Shown here: positions 7,594 to 17,027 of the stretch, one piece after another
Numbering within the stretch: the stretch's first letter is position 1
How the letters are laid out: the number at the start of each line of letters is the position of its first letter
DNA from: Bradyrhizobium elkanii WSM2783
GTDB lineage: Bacteria > Pseudomonadota > Alphaproteobacteria > Rhizobiales > Xanthobacteraceae
Direction of reading: 5' to 3'
Assembly (NCBI RefSeq): GCF_000472865.1
Contig: NZ_AXAP01000023.1
Coordinates: 1-64,000 of the forward strand
DNA: 64,000 bases
Position numbers and translations under genes: made by a program
The notes under the pieces: model-generated
What the model was told of the DNA's origin: nothing
Databases searched by the model: none
The model's input: only the letters and a program-made list of their open reading frames with translations

Positions 7594-8982
7594 ATGACCG
7601 ACTGGCGACCCGACATCTCCAACAGTGACAAGCCGCGCTATCTCGCGATTGCCGACGCCATCGCCGATGATATCGCCGCCGGAAAACTTGTCATCGGCGA
7701 CCGATTGCCGCCGCAGCGCAAATTGGCCAAGCGGCTCGACATCGACTTCACGACGGTGGCGCGCGGTTATGTCGAGGCGCAGAAGCGCGGGCTGATCGAA
7801 TCCAAGGTCGGGCAGGGAACTTTCGTCCGCGACAAGCCGCGCCCGCGACGCTCAGTGCAGGCCTTCCCGCCGCGGCCGGTTGACCTCTCGATGAATCTGC
7901 CGCCCGAGCCTGATGATCCCGACTTGATCGCCAGGATGCAGGCGGGGGCAGACTACATCATACGCGATGTCGTCTCGCTGTTGCGCTACCAGGGATTCGG
8001 CGGCACCCAGGCCGACAAGGATGCGGCGTCGAGCTGGCTCGGCCGGCGCGCGCTGGTGCCGGCGCAGAGCCGTATCTTCGTGTCGCCTGGCGCGCACCCG
8101 GCGCTGCTTGGCATTCTCGCGATCCTCGCAAAGCCCGGCGAGATCGTGCTGTGCGAGGCCATCACCTATCCGGGCATACGCGCTATCGCCGCGCAACTTG
8201 GCATCATGTTGGTCGGCTTGCCGATGGACGACGACGGCGTGGAGCCGCAGGCTTTGACCGATGCGTGCAAGAAACTGAAGCCGAAGGCGATCTATCTCAA
8301 TCCGACGCTTCAGAATCCGACGACGCTGACCATTCCGGATTCCCGCCGGCGGGAGATCGTTGCGATCGCCCGGCGAAACAAGTTGCCGATCGTCGAGGAC
8401 GATGCCTATGGCTTCATCCCCGAACACGGTCACGGCCACGCGCCGTTTGCTGCGATTGCGCCCGATCTCACATGGCATGTCGCGGGCCTTGCGAAATGCA
8501 TCGGTGCGGGACTCCGCGCGGCCTATGTCGTGGTTCCCGATACGCGTTCGGCCTGGCCGTTCGCCTCCGCGCTTCGTGCCGCAACCGTCATGGCTTCGCC
8601 GCTCACAGTGTCGCTGGTGACGCGCTGGATCGAGGACGGTACCGCGGATACGATCCTGCGGTTCATCCGCACGGAGACGTCGGCGCGGCAGAGGCTGGCA
8701 GCGGAGATATTGCCAAAAGGTTCTTATCGCGGGGATCTGCTCAGCTTCAACATCTGGGTCCCACTGCCCGCGCCATGGACGCGCTCGGCATTCGTCGAGC
8801 ATATGCGATCGACCGGCATCGGTGTCGTCGCAAGCGATGCATTCGTCGTCAACGGATCGCCGCCCGAGGCGGTCAGGATATGCCTCGGCGGTCCCGTCAA
8901 TCGGCCGCAGGTCAGGAGCGCGCTGGAGTATACCGCGCATGCGCTTGCCGAGAGCCCGGCTCTGGCATCATCGTTTCTCTGA
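7594..8982 (+). CDS. MocR-type (GntR + aminotransferase-like) transcriptional regulator
   Basis: 462 residues. The N-terminal 75 residues are a GntR winged helix (IGDRLPPQRKLAKRLDID, then FTTVARGYVEAQKRG). The rest is a fold-type I PLP-dependent aminotransferase-like domain with the presumed Schiff-base Lys301 in GLAKCIGAGLR and a PLP-site ILNP-like YLNPTLQNPT segment. MocR proteins use PLP or its amine adducts as effector. It is divergent from Nit1C across a 329-bp intergenic region containing the palindrome, so it is the obvious candidate Nit1C regulator, although no MocR control of this cluster is known to me. Confidence 0.92.
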   Translation: MTDWRPDISNSDKPRYLAIADAIADDIAAGKLVIGDRLPPQRKLAKRLDIDFTTVARGYVEAQKRGLIESKVGQGTFVRDKPRPRRSVQAFPPRPVDLSMNLPPEPDDPDLIARMQAGADYIIRDVVSLLRYQGFGGTQADKDAASSWLGRRALVPAQSRIFVSPGAHPALLGILAILAKPGEIVLCEAITYPGIRAIAAQLGIMLVGLPMDDDGVEPQALTDACKKLKPKAIYLNPTLQNPTTLTIPDSRRREIVAIARRNKLPIVEDDAYGFIPEHGHGHAPFAAIAPDLTWHVAGLAKCIGAGLRAAYVVVPDTRSAWPFASALRAATVMASPLTVSLVTRWIEDGTADTILRFIRTETSARQRLAAEILPKGSYRGDLLSFNIWVPLPAPWTRSAFVEHMRSTGIGVVASDAFVVNGSPPEAVRICLGGPVNRPQVRSALEYTAHALAESPALASSFL

Positions 8983-9498
8983 CGTCGTCGAAATCAGCGC
9001 AACAAATCTGTTGCCGCGTATATCCTGAAACAACAAGCGCTGCGATGTTCAATCGTCCGGCTAGCCTGTTCTGGCGCATAGGAAGACAGGTGTGCTCGTC
9101 ATCACGGGTGCGCGAGCGTCCGCAATCTCAATTGAATGAACAGATCGGCCTTCTGCGCATAGCTGATTAAGATTTGGCTCGCGCGATTTTCGACGCGGCT
9201 TCATCGCGTGAGGAGAAAAGCCCTCGCCAACTCACCGGATATTGAGTGCTGCGATCCGCGCCGTCACCGAATGTTGGCTGATCGTAGCAGCTTATTGATG
9301 CGATCCGACATCCAATCGGCGCCGTCGAAACCCTAAATCGTTTTTTAGTTGAGAATGGGATGTTCGACCGCCACTTGAATCGCGTCGGCGACGTCTTTGG
9401 GCTTGTTCGGGCGGACTACCCACTAGAGGTATTCGGAAATGGAGGAGCTCGGACCGTGGGTCGCTCCACGTAGCGGCAGGTTTCGCTTGGAGGCATGT
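8983..9498. other. 516-bp intergenic stretch with no convincing gene
   Basis: No frame on either strand carries a protein-like ORF with a start and ribosome site. A 23-codon minus-strand segment ending at a TAA near 9349 (WVVRPNKPKDVADAIQVAVE) has good protein character but is closed upstream by a TAG near 9420, so it may be the last trace of a decayed gene. A 6-bp stem with 4-nt loop (8999-9014) lies just after the mocR stop, but has no T-tract. Confidence 0.5.
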
Positions 9499-10035
9499 AT
9501 GATCGTGCTGTCACGTTCTTTCGTTCGCAAACGCGTGATCTCACTCGCGACGACGGCCACCGTGGCGGCGACGTCGTTCGTGTTGGCCCAGAATCCCACC
9601 AAGGCGTATCACGTTCGCGGGGCCATGCCGGTTCAATATGTGGCTGATCGCCCCGACTATGCCGGCGAGCAGCCCTTCCTTTCAGAAAATGATGCCGCCA
9701 TGAACAAGATGATGGCGGACATGACGATCAAGCCGACCGGCGATGTCGACCGTGATTTCGTCGCGATGATGGTTCCGCACCATCAAGGCGCGATCGACAT
9801 GGCGAAGGCTGTCCTTCGCTACGGCCATAACGAGCAGCTTCGCCGTCTCGCGCAGGAGATTGTCGTGACCCAGCAGCAGGAGATTGCGGCGATGCGGCTC
9901 GCGGTTGGCGAGGATTTGCCGCCGTCGGTTGCCGCGCCGACACAGCCGGGCACTGCACCTGCGCCGCAGCCGGATACCATACCTGCCATGCAATCACCGG
10001 ACGCGATGTCTAGCCACACGATGCATATGCAGTAG
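9499..10035 (+). CDS. DUF305-domain exported protein
   Basis: 178 residues. Residues 1-33 look like a Sec signal peptide (basic start MIVLSRSFVRKRV, hydrophobic core, cleavage near VLAQN). The DUF305 core contains DFVAMMVPHHQGAIDMAKAV, the paired-His motif of this ferritin-like family, and the C-terminus is Pro/Met/His-rich (ends SSHTMHMQ). An open frame begins at 9439, but GGAGG at 9488-9492 favours the ATG at 9499. DUF305 proteins often sit beside metal-efflux genes. Here an RND pump and two-component system follow, so a periplasmic metal-related role is plausible but inferred. Confidence 0.88.
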   Translation: MIVLSRSFVRKRVISLATTATVAATSFVLAQNPTKAYHVRGAMPVQYVADRPDYAGEQPFLSENDAAMNKMMADMTIKPTGDVDRDFVAMMVPHHQGAIDMAKAVLRYGHNEQLRRLAQEIVVTQQQEIAAMRLAVGEDLPPSVAAPTQPGTAPAPQPDTIPAMQSPDAMSSHTMHMQ

Positions 10036-10046
10036 GGACGAAACAA

Positions 10047-10178
10047 ATGAGGATGTCAGCTCTCGAGCCTCGCCGGCGCACGAGGCATGGCGAAGACAAA
10101 ATTCAACGACGTTATCTGGTGATCACAGAGGGCGTTCCGGACAAGCCCGGTCACGTCGTGCAGGTGCATTTGAAATAG
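10047..10178 (+). CDS. Possible 43-residue small protein
   Basis: An ATG-started frame of 43 codons ending at TAG 10176-10178, with a C-terminal half of plausible protein character (RRYLVITEGVPDKPGHVVQV). It lies between the DUF305 gene and the RND pump in the same direction. The ribosome site is weak (GGGACGAAACAA before the ATG). I do not recognise a family; it may be a small gene or chance. Confidence 0.35.
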   Translation: MRMSALEPRRRTRHGEDKIQRRYLVITEGVPDKPGHVVQVHLK

Positions 10179-10233
10179 GCACGCCGCTGCTTGTGTGAGG
10201 ACCGGCAGAGCGGCGCGCGGTTAAGGACCGATT

Positions 10234-13200
10234 ATGGGTATCGTTCGCTTCGCTCTGCGGTTTCCACATACGTTCTATGTGGTCGCTGCGCTGATCCTGT
10301 TTCTGGGTGCCGTCGCCAGCTACAAGATGCCGACGGACATCTTTCCGGAAATCAACATCCCCGTGGTGACGGTGATCTGGAGCTATACCGGGCTGAGCAC
10401 GCCCGAGATGGAGCAGCGCGTCACCACCTACAGCCAGTATTCGATCAGCTCCAACGTCAACGGCATCAGGAACATCGAAGCCCAGACCATGGCGGGGTTG
10501 TCGGTGCAGAAGATCTACTTCCAACCCGACGTCAATCTCGATCTCGCCATCGCCCAGATCGTCTCCGCCACCAACTCGATCCGCGCGCTGATGCCGCCGG
10601 GGATCCAGCCGCCGGTGGTGGTGCAGTTCAACGCCTCGAGCGTTCCAGTGCTGCAGATCAGCCTGAGCTCCGACACGCTCAGTGAGCAGCAGCTCTACGA
10701 CTACGGCATCTATCGCATCCGCCAGCAACTGGCGCCGATCCCCGGCATCACGCTGCCGACGCCGGCGGGCGGCAAGTACCGCCAGATCATGGTCGATATC
10801 GATCCGGAAAAGCTGCTCGCCAAGGGATTGACGCCGCTCGACGTGGTGAACGCCGTCAACACCCAAAACCTGACATTGCCGGCGGGCACGGCGAAGTTCG
10901 GCAAGACGCAATATGCCATCCGCACCAATGCAACGCCGCCGAGCATCGACGACCTCAACAATATTCCGATCAAGGTGGTGAACGGCGCGACTGTGTTCGT
11001 CAAGGATGTCGGGCAGGTACATGACGGCTGGCTGGTGCAGCAGAACGTCGTGCGGCAGAACGGCCGGCGCTCGGTGCTGCTCAGCATCATCAAGAACGGC
11101 AATGCCTCCACGCTCTCGGTTGTCAATGCCGTGCACCAGGCGTTGCAGACGGCGCGCGCCGCGGCGCCTCCGGGCATGCAGATCAAGGAACTGTTCGATC
11201 AGTCGGTGTTCGTCAAGGAGTCGGTCACGGGCGTGCTGCGCGAGGGCGCGATTGCGGCGGCGCTGACCGCGCTGATGATCTTGCTGTTCCTGGGATCATG
11301 GCGCTCGACCGTGGTGGTCATGATCTCGATCCCGCTTTCGATCCTGACTTCGCTGATCGTGCTTTATTTCCTCGGCGAGACCTTGAACACGATGACGCTC
11401 GGCGGATTGGCGCTCGCGGTCGGCATTCTCGTCGACGACTCGACGGTCACGATCGAGAACACCCATCGGCTGCTGACCGAGGCGGGGATGCCGCTGCCGC
11501 AGGCGACGCTGCACGGCGCCGCCGGCATTGCCGTGCCGACCCTGGTCTCGACGCTCGCGATCAGCTGCGTCTTCACCTCCGTGGTGTTCCTGGATGGGCC
11601 GGCAAAGTACCTGTTCACGCCGCTCGGGCTCGCCGTCGTGTTCGCGATGCTGGCTTCCTACGGCCTGTCTCGAACCCTGACGCCGATCGTGATCGGACTT
11701 CTGCTCAAGGGTGAACATCACGGCGCGCCAGGAGCGGCGGCGAGCGGATTGTTCGCGCGCTTCCATGCGGCGTTCGAGCGCGGTTTTGAGGCCATACGCC
11801 ATGCCTATTCGCGCTGGCTCACCGAACTCTTGAACCACCGCTTTATCATTCCCATCGGCATGGGATTCGTGCTGCTGCTGGGCGGCGTGATGTTTCCGAT
11901 GGTTGGCCGAGACTTCTTCCCGGCGATCGACGGCGGACAGATTCAGCTTCACGTCCGCGCGCCGGCCGGGACCAGGATCGAGGCGACGGAGCGCGTCTTT
12001 CAGCAGGTCGAGAACAAGATCCGCGAAATCATCCCGGCCGATCAGCGCGAATTGATCGTCGACAATATCGGGCTGCCCGCACGGCCGTATAACCTCGCCT
12101 TCAGCGACGGATCGACCATCGGCGTCAATGACGGCGTGATCCTTGTGGCGCTCAAGGAAGGCCACGCGCCGACGGCGAACCATGTGCGCAAGCTGCGCGA
12201 GGAGCTGCCCAAGGCCTTCCCGGAGGACACGTTCTACTTCCAGGCGGCGGATATCGTGACGCAGATCCTCAATTTCGGACTGCCGGCGCAGATCGATGTC
12301 CGTACGGTCGGCTACGACAAGGACAATAATCTGCGGGTCGCACAGGAACTGCGGCAGCGCATCGCCGATATCCCTGGCGTGGTGGATGCGCATCTACAGC
12401 AGGAAGTCAACGCGCCAGCGTTCTATGCCGACATCGATCGCACCCGCGCGGCCCAGCTCGGCCTGAACGCCAACACGATCGCCACCAATCTCAATGTCAG
12501 CCTGAGCTCGTCCGAGCAGGTGCAGCCGAATTTCTGGACCGATCCCAAATCCGGCATTCCATACTACTTCGCGGTGCAGACGCCCGAGAGCAGGATTTCG
12601 TCCGTCAGCGATCTCGGCAACACGCCGGTTTCCACGACGCTGGCGTCGCTGACCGATACACCCGTGCCTGGCCTGCTCAGCAACGTCGCCACGTTCAGGC
12701 GCGGCAGCGTTCCGACCAATGCCAACCAGGCCAATATTCAGCCGGTCTACGAGACCTATGCCAGCACGCAAGGCCGTGATCTCGGCAGCGTCGCGAGCCA
12801 GATCAGCCATATTGTCGGGGATCTGCAGAAGCAGCTGAAGCCAGGCAATTCGATCCAGGTGATCGGCCAGATCGACAGCATGAACAGCTCGTTCGTCAAT
12901 CTCGGCATCGGCCTGCTGTTTGCCGCCGTGTTTGTCTACATGCTGATGGTGGTGAACTATCAGAACTTCGGCGACCCCTTCGTCGTTATCCTGGCCTTGC
13001 CCGCGACGCTCTGTGGCATCCTGACCATGCTGTTCGTGACCGGCACGACCCTGAACGTGCCGTCGCTGATGGGAGCGATCATGGCGGTGGGTGTGGCATC
13101 GGCCAACTCGATCCTGCTGGTGACTTTTGCCCGTGAGCAGCAGCTTGCCGGCAAGACTGCCTTCGAGGCCGCGATCGAGGCCGGGCATACCAGGATCCGA

Positions 13201-13422
13201 CCGGTGCTGATGACCGCGGCCGCAATGATCGTGGGCATGATCCCGATGGCGATCGGAGCGGCCGGCGAAGAGCAGAATGCCGCACTTGCGCGCGCGGTGA
13301 TCGGCGGTTTGCTGTTTGCGACGCCGACGACGTTGCTGGTGGTGCCCTATCTGTTTGCCATGCTGCGCAAGGGCAATGACGGCGAAAAACATCACGGGGT
13401 ATTCGACGAGGTGCTGGAATGA
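10234..13422 (+). CDS. RND efflux transporter, inner-membrane permease
   Basis: 1062 residues, normal AcrB/HAE1-type length: TM1 (FYVVAALILFLGAVASY), a large periplasmic loop, TM2-6 around 330-480, a second loop and TM8-12 after about 895. The proton-relay Asp pair is present in TM4 (Asp401-Asp402 in GILVDDSTVTIEN). In TM10 the position usually occupied by the relay Lys of AcrB is Ala957 (GVASANSILLVTFA), an unusual substitution. The adaptor gene follows with a 4-bp overlap and no outer-membrane channel gene is present, so a TolC-like protein encoded elsewhere is presumably shared. Substrate unknown; the DUF305 neighbour hints at metal or stress. Confidence 0.93.
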   Translation: MGIVRFALRFPHTFYVVAALILFLGAVASYKMPTDIFPEINIPVVTVIWSYTGLSTPEMEQRVTTYSQYSISSNVNGIRNIEAQTMAGLSVQKIYFQPDVNLDLAIAQIVSATNSIRALMPPGIQPPVVVQFNASSVPVLQISLSSDTLSEQQLYDYGIYRIRQQLAPIPGITLPTPAGGKYRQIMVDIDPEKLLAKGLTPLDVVNAVNTQNLTLPAGTAKFGKTQYAIRTNATPPSIDDLNNIPIKVVNGATVFVKDVGQVHDGWLVQQNVVRQNGRRSVLLSIIKNGNASTLSVVNAVHQALQTARAAAPPGMQIKELFDQSVFVKESVTGVLREGAIAAALTALMILLFLGSWRSTVVVMISIPLSILTSLIVLYFLGETLNTMTLGGLALAVGILVDDSTVTIENTHRLLTEAGMPLPQATLHGAAGIAVPTLVSTLAISCVFTSVVFLDGPAKYLFTPLGLAVVFAMLASYGLSRTLTPIVIGLLLKGEHHGAPGAAASGLFARFHAAFERGFEAIRHAYSRWLTELLNHRFIIPIGMGFVLLLGGVMFPMVGRDFFPAIDGGQIQLHVRAPAGTRIEATERVFQQVENKIREIIPADQRELIVDNIGLPARPYNLAFSDGSTIGVNDGVILVALKEGHAPTANHVRKLREELPKAFPEDTFYFQAADIVTQILNFGLPAQIDVRTVGYDKDNNLRVAQELRQRIADIPGVVDAHLQQEVNAPAFYADIDRTRAAQLGLNANTIATNLNVSLSSSEQVQPNFWTDPKSGIPYYFAVQTPESRISSVSDLGNTPVSTTLASLTDTPVPGLLSNVATFRRGSVPTNANQANIQPVYETYASTQGRDLGSVASQISHIVGDLQKQLKPGNSIQVIGQIDSMNSSFVNLGIGLLFAAVFVYMLMVVNYQNFGDPFVVILALPATLCGILTMLFVTGTTLNVPSLMGAIMAVGVASANSILLVTFAREQQLAGKTAFEAAIEAGHTRIRPVLMTAAAMIVGMIPMAIGAAGEEQNAALARAVIGGLLFATPTTLLVVPYLFAMLRKGNDGEKHHGVFDEVLE

Positions 13423-14678
13423 ATTTCAATCGGCCTTTGAAAATCGAGCCGACGCCCGGGGATCGCAAAAGCGATCCGGCGCCGGTGCGGCATGGCCGTT
13501 CGAGACGGTGGATTGGCCGGACTGTGGGCGTCGCCCTGGGGCTGATCGGAGGGACCGCACTGGCGTTCGGGGGATGGAATCACTACGCCCAATATCGCCA
13601 GACCATGGCCACGGCCGCACAGCGCCACGATCTCGTCCCGGACGTTCGTGTGGCGACCGTCGAGCCTAGCGATGGGATCGACGTCGTGAACCTGCCTGCA
13701 ACCACCTCGGCTTTTGCCTCCGCCAACATCTTCGCGCGCGCCAGCGGCTATATCGCCAAGCGCGAGGTTGATATCGGTGACCATGTCAAGGAAGGGCAAT
13801 TGCTGGCGGAGATCGTTGCGCCGGAACTCGACCATCAGATCGCACAGGCTGAGGCGACGCTCGGGCAGCTCAGGTCTGCGCTGCAGCAGGCGCAGGCCAA
13901 TAGGGAACTGGCCAAGGTGACCTGGGACCGCGACAAGCCGCTGGTGGAGAAGGGCTGGCTCACCGCGCAGCAGGGAACGATCGACTCCCAGACGCTGAAG
14001 GCGCAAGAGGCCGCGGTCTCGGTCGCGCAGGCCAATGTGGTCGCCGAGGAAGCGCAGGTGCAGGTGTTGCATCAGCAGAAGATCTACCAGCAGGTCGTTG
14101 CACCCTTCGACGGCGTGATCACCCAGCGCAATATCGACGTCGGCAGCCTGGTGCAGGCGGATGCGACCAGCGGCACGTTCATGTTCACGATCATGCAGAG
14201 CAATGTCATCCGCACCCAGGTGTTTGTTCCACAGGATGCGGCGTTCGGAGTACGTGCGGGGATCGATGCCATCGTGCACGTTCCGGAACTGCCCGACCGC
14301 ACCTTCCCCGGCAAGGTGACGCGGATCGCCGATGCGCTGCAGCCGGGTTCGCGAACGCTGTTGACCGAGGTCGATATCCCGAATCCGGACGGCGCGCTCA
14401 CGCCCGGCATCTACTGCACGATCGAACTGCGCATCCCGCGCAAGCCGCCGAGCTTCAAAGTGTCTGCGGATGCAATCATCTTCAATCAAGGCGGCCTGCA
14501 GGTCGCCGTGGTCGAGAACGGGGTGGCGCATCTGCACAGGGTCAACGTCGTGCGTGACCTCGGCCAGCAAGTGGAGATCAACAGCGGTGTTAAAGCGGGC
14601 GACAAGGTGATCCTCAATCCGTCGGTCGACTTGGCCGACGGCAGCCGCGTGAGCCTCAGGACCCAGGCCGTTTCCTGA
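13419..14678 (+). CDS. RND efflux periplasmic adaptor (membrane fusion protein)
   Basis: 419 residues. A basic N-terminus precedes one membrane segment (VGVALGLIGGTALAFGG), then the lipoyl-like hairpin (ARASGYIAKREVDIGDHVKEG), a long alpha-helical hairpin (about 125-210), and beta-barrel and membrane-proximal domains. There is no lipobox Cys, so it is anchored by its N-terminal helix. It overlaps the pump gene (ATGA) and is the second half of a pump-first operon, the reverse of the usual adaptor-first order. Confidence 0.92.
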   Translation: MNFNRPLKIEPTPGDRKSDPAPVRHGRSRRWIGRTVGVALGLIGGTALAFGGWNHYAQYRQTMATAAQRHDLVPDVRVATVEPSDGIDVVNLPATTSAFASANIFARASGYIAKREVDIGDHVKEGQLLAEIVAPELDHQIAQAEATLGQLRSALQQAQANRELAKVTWDRDKPLVEKGWLTAQQGTIDSQTLKAQEAAVSVAQANVVAEEAQVQVLHQQKIYQQVVAPFDGVITQRNIDVGSLVQADATSGTFMFTIMQSNVIRTQVFVPQDAAFGVRAGIDAIVHVPELPDRTFPGKVTRIADALQPGSRTLLTEVDIPNPDGALTPGIYCTIELRIPRKPPSFKVSADAIIFNQGGLQVAVVENGVAHLHRVNVVRDLGQQVEINSGVKAGDKVILNPSVDLADGSRVSLRTQAVS

Positions 14679-14840
14679 TCTCTCTCCGCGGTCCGCCCGG
14701 ATCGGCAGCAAAACCCCTCCCTAAAATGCAATTTAATGGCGTGGTTCCGCCGCCGAGCCTATGTTGGTTGAGCGGAGGGCGGACGCACGCTGCCAGCGGC
14801 GCGGGCCGGCCCCCGGCAGGGTGTTGTCGAGAACGGATTG

Positions 14841-15518
14841 ATGACAAAGGTGCTCTTGATCGAGGATGACGGCGAGACCGCCGAGGAGATTACGGCCGAA
14901 CTCGCTGAACGCGGGTTCGAGGTCGAATGGTCGGCCAATGGTCGAGAAGGCCTCGACAAGGCTCGCAATTTGCGGCCTGACGCCATGATTGTCGACCGCT
15001 TGTTGCCGGGAATGGATGGGCTTAGCGTGATCGAGACCTTGCGGAAAGAGCAGGTTCGCACGCCGGTCCTGGTGCTAAGTGCACTCGGCGCGGTGGACGA
15101 CCGTGTGCGGGGCCTGCGCATGGGCGGCGATGACTATCTCACCAAACCGTTTGCCGTCGTGGAACTGATCGCGCGGATAGAGGCGCTGCTGCGCCGGCCG
15201 GTGGAATCGCGAGAGACATTGCTGCGGGTGGGGCAGCTCGAACTCGACCTGATCGAGCGCAGTGCCAGGCGCGGCGATCGGGTGATCGATCTGTTGCCGC
15301 GCGAATTTCGCCTGCTCGAATACATGATGCGACGCAGCGACCAGTTGCTGACGCGCGCCATGCTGCTTGAAGAAGTCTGGAACTACAAGTTCGTCCCGGC
15401 GACAAACCTGGTCGATGTGCATATGGGCCGCCTGCGCCACAAGGTGGACGGGCCGGACGAGACTCCGATGATCCAGAATGTCCGCGGTGCCGGCTTCATT
15501 CTCCGTGCGGCCTCCTGA
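14841..15518 (+). CDS. OmpR/PhoB-family response regulator
   Basis: 225 residues. The receiver domain has the acidic pair Asp9-Asp10, phosphoacceptor Asp52 in MIVDRLLPGMDG and conserved Lys102 in DYLTKPF. The C-terminal winged helix contains LLPREFRLLEYMM and VDVHMGRLRHKVD. A TTG codon one position upstream is also possible, but the ATG at 14841 is preferred. It is followed 20 bp later by its histidine kinase. Proximity to the RND genes suggests it controls that pump. Confidence 0.93.
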   Translation: MTKVLLIEDDGETAEEITAELAERGFEVEWSANGREGLDKARNLRPDAMIVDRLLPGMDGLSVIETLRKEQVRTPVLVLSALGAVDDRVRGLRMGGDDYLTKPFAVVELIARIEALLRRPVESRETLLRVGQLELDLIERSARRGDRVIDLLPREFRLLEYMMRRSDQLLTRAMLLEEVWNYKFVPATNLVDVHMGRLRHKVDGPDETPMIQNVRGAGFILRAAS

Positions 15519-15538
15519 GATATTGCGCGCTCCGATCG

Positions 15539-16936
15539 ATGGCCGTTGACTTCATGCAGAGACATCCGAACACGATGGGCCAGTGGCAATTCATTCGGTC
15601 GAACAGCTTTCGCTGGGCACTTGCGGTGGCCGGCGTCCTTGCCGTCTTCATGATCGCGCTGTTCGGTTTCATCTATGTGAAGATCGACAATTATCTGATC
15701 GAGCGGACCGACCGCATGCTCGGCCGTCAGATCGCCTTCATGGCGACACTGCCGATGGAGCGCCAGCTCAACGCGATCGAAGATCATCTGCGGCAGGATT
15801 CGCGCGGCGTTCAGTTTGCAGGGGTGTTTGGCTCGGACGGGCGGAGGTTGGCCGGCAACATGGAGCGTCTTCCGGCCGGTCTCAAGATCGACGCCCCGGC
15901 GCAGAGCGTCACCGCGGCGAGGGTAGACCAGCCGGATCACAATCATTCAGTTCGCGCGATCGCAAAGCGCATGCCAAACGGCAACGTTCTGGCGATTGCA
16001 CGCAATGTCGATGAGACCAAGGAAATCTCCCACGTCGTCGGCGAAGCGCTCGCGTTCGGATTGTTGCCGGCATTCATCATCTGTCTTCTGGCCGGCGCGT
16101 GGCTGAGCGTGCGGGCGCAACGGCAGGTCGAGGAGGTCAACCAGCGCGTCCAGCGCATTATCGCGGGCGATCTGCGTGAACGGCTGCCCTATCGCGATGG
16201 CAGCGAGCCGTTCTCCAAGCTCGCAGTCATCGTCAACGGCATGCTCGACGAGATGGAAACGATGATCAACGCGCTGGCCGGCGTCGGCAACGATATCGCC
16301 CACGATCTCAGGACGCCGCTGACGCGCGCAAGGCTCGCGCTCGAGCGCGGCCGCACCCATGCAACGTCGCTGGAGCAGCTTCAGACGGTCGCGGACAAGG
16401 CGATCGCAGGCATCGATCAGTCGCTGACGATCATCACTGCGCTGTTGCGGCTTGCCGAGATCGAGAACAGCCGGCGGTCGGCCGGCTTCGGCATCGTGCG
16501 GCTGCATGAGATGTTGCGGGAGGTCTGCGACATCTACGAGCCGATCGCGGAGAACAAGAATATCGCGCTGACGGTCCACGCCGAGCACGAGCTCAACGTG
16601 CGCGGCGACCGGGACCTGTTGATCGAGGCGGTCACCAATCTCGTCGACAACGCCATCAAGTTCACGCCGGAAGGCGGCAAGGTCGATATCGAGCTGCTGC
16701 GCAACGGGAATGAAACCGTGATCCGCATTGTCGATACTGGTAGCGGGATCACGGCAGAGGAGCGCGACGCTGTGCTGCGGCGGTTCTATCGGTCCGACAA
16801 GATGCGCAACACGCCTGGCGTCGGCCTCGGCCTCAATCTGGTGGCTGCGATCGTCAAGCTGCACGGCTTCCGGCTGACGATCCACCCGGGCGCGGGATGC
16901 CGCGTCGAGATCGCCTGCCCGGATCCGGAAGCGTAA
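15539..16936 (+). CDS. Sensor histidine kinase partner of the OmpR-type regulator
   Basis: 465 residues: TM1 (about 27-48), a short periplasmic sensor region, TM2 (about 171-190, FGLLPAFIICLLAGAWL), HAMP, then the HisKA box with His255 in NDIAHDLRTPLTRAR and a HATPase_c domain (N box NLVDNAIKFTPEGG, G boxes IVDTGSGI and GVGLGLNLV). Domain complement is complete. The small periplasmic domain offers no clear ligand motif. Directly downstream of the response regulator in one operon. Confidence 0.93.
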   Translation: MAVDFMQRHPNTMGQWQFIRSNSFRWALAVAGVLAVFMIALFGFIYVKIDNYLIERTDRMLGRQIAFMATLPMERQLNAIEDHLRQDSRGVQFAGVFGSDGRRLAGNMERLPAGLKIDAPAQSVTAARVDQPDHNHSVRAIAKRMPNGNVLAIARNVDETKEISHVVGEALAFGLLPAFIICLLAGAWLSVRAQRQVEEVNQRVQRIIAGDLRERLPYRDGSEPFSKLAVIVNGMLDEMETMINALAGVGNDIAHDLRTPLTRARLALERGRTHATSLEQLQTVADKAIAGIDQSLTIITALLRLAEIENSRRSAGFGIVRLHEMLREVCDIYEPIAENKNIALTVHAEHELNVRGDRDLLIEAVTNLVDNAIKFTPEGGKVDIELLRNGNETVIRIVDTGSGITAEERDAVLRRFYRSDKMRNTPGVGLGLNLVAAIVKLHGFRLTIHPGAGCRVEIACPDPEA

Positions 16937-17027
16937 TCGCCGAGGGGAGGGCCGCGGCCTGTCCATGCGGCTTGCGCATAGCCTGCTTTTTCTCCGATAT
17001 TGAGCGTGTCGTTTGGAGGAGCGGGCC

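Noticed and set aside
9345..9420. Short minus-strand peptide WVVRPNKPKDVADAIQVAVE before a TAA
   Set aside because: Looks like a protein end, but a TAG closes it upstream and the family is not recognised; too short to call a pseudogene.
10123..13395. Long minus-strand frames under the RND pump gene
   Set aside because: His/Arg/Asp-rich antisense translations without domains; the plus strand encodes a complete pump.
16966..16985. GG-N10-GC spacing upstream of the epoxide hydrolase gene resembling sigma-54
   Set aside because: Bases around the invariant dinucleotides (CGGCTT and ATAGCC) do not match the sigma-54 consensus.
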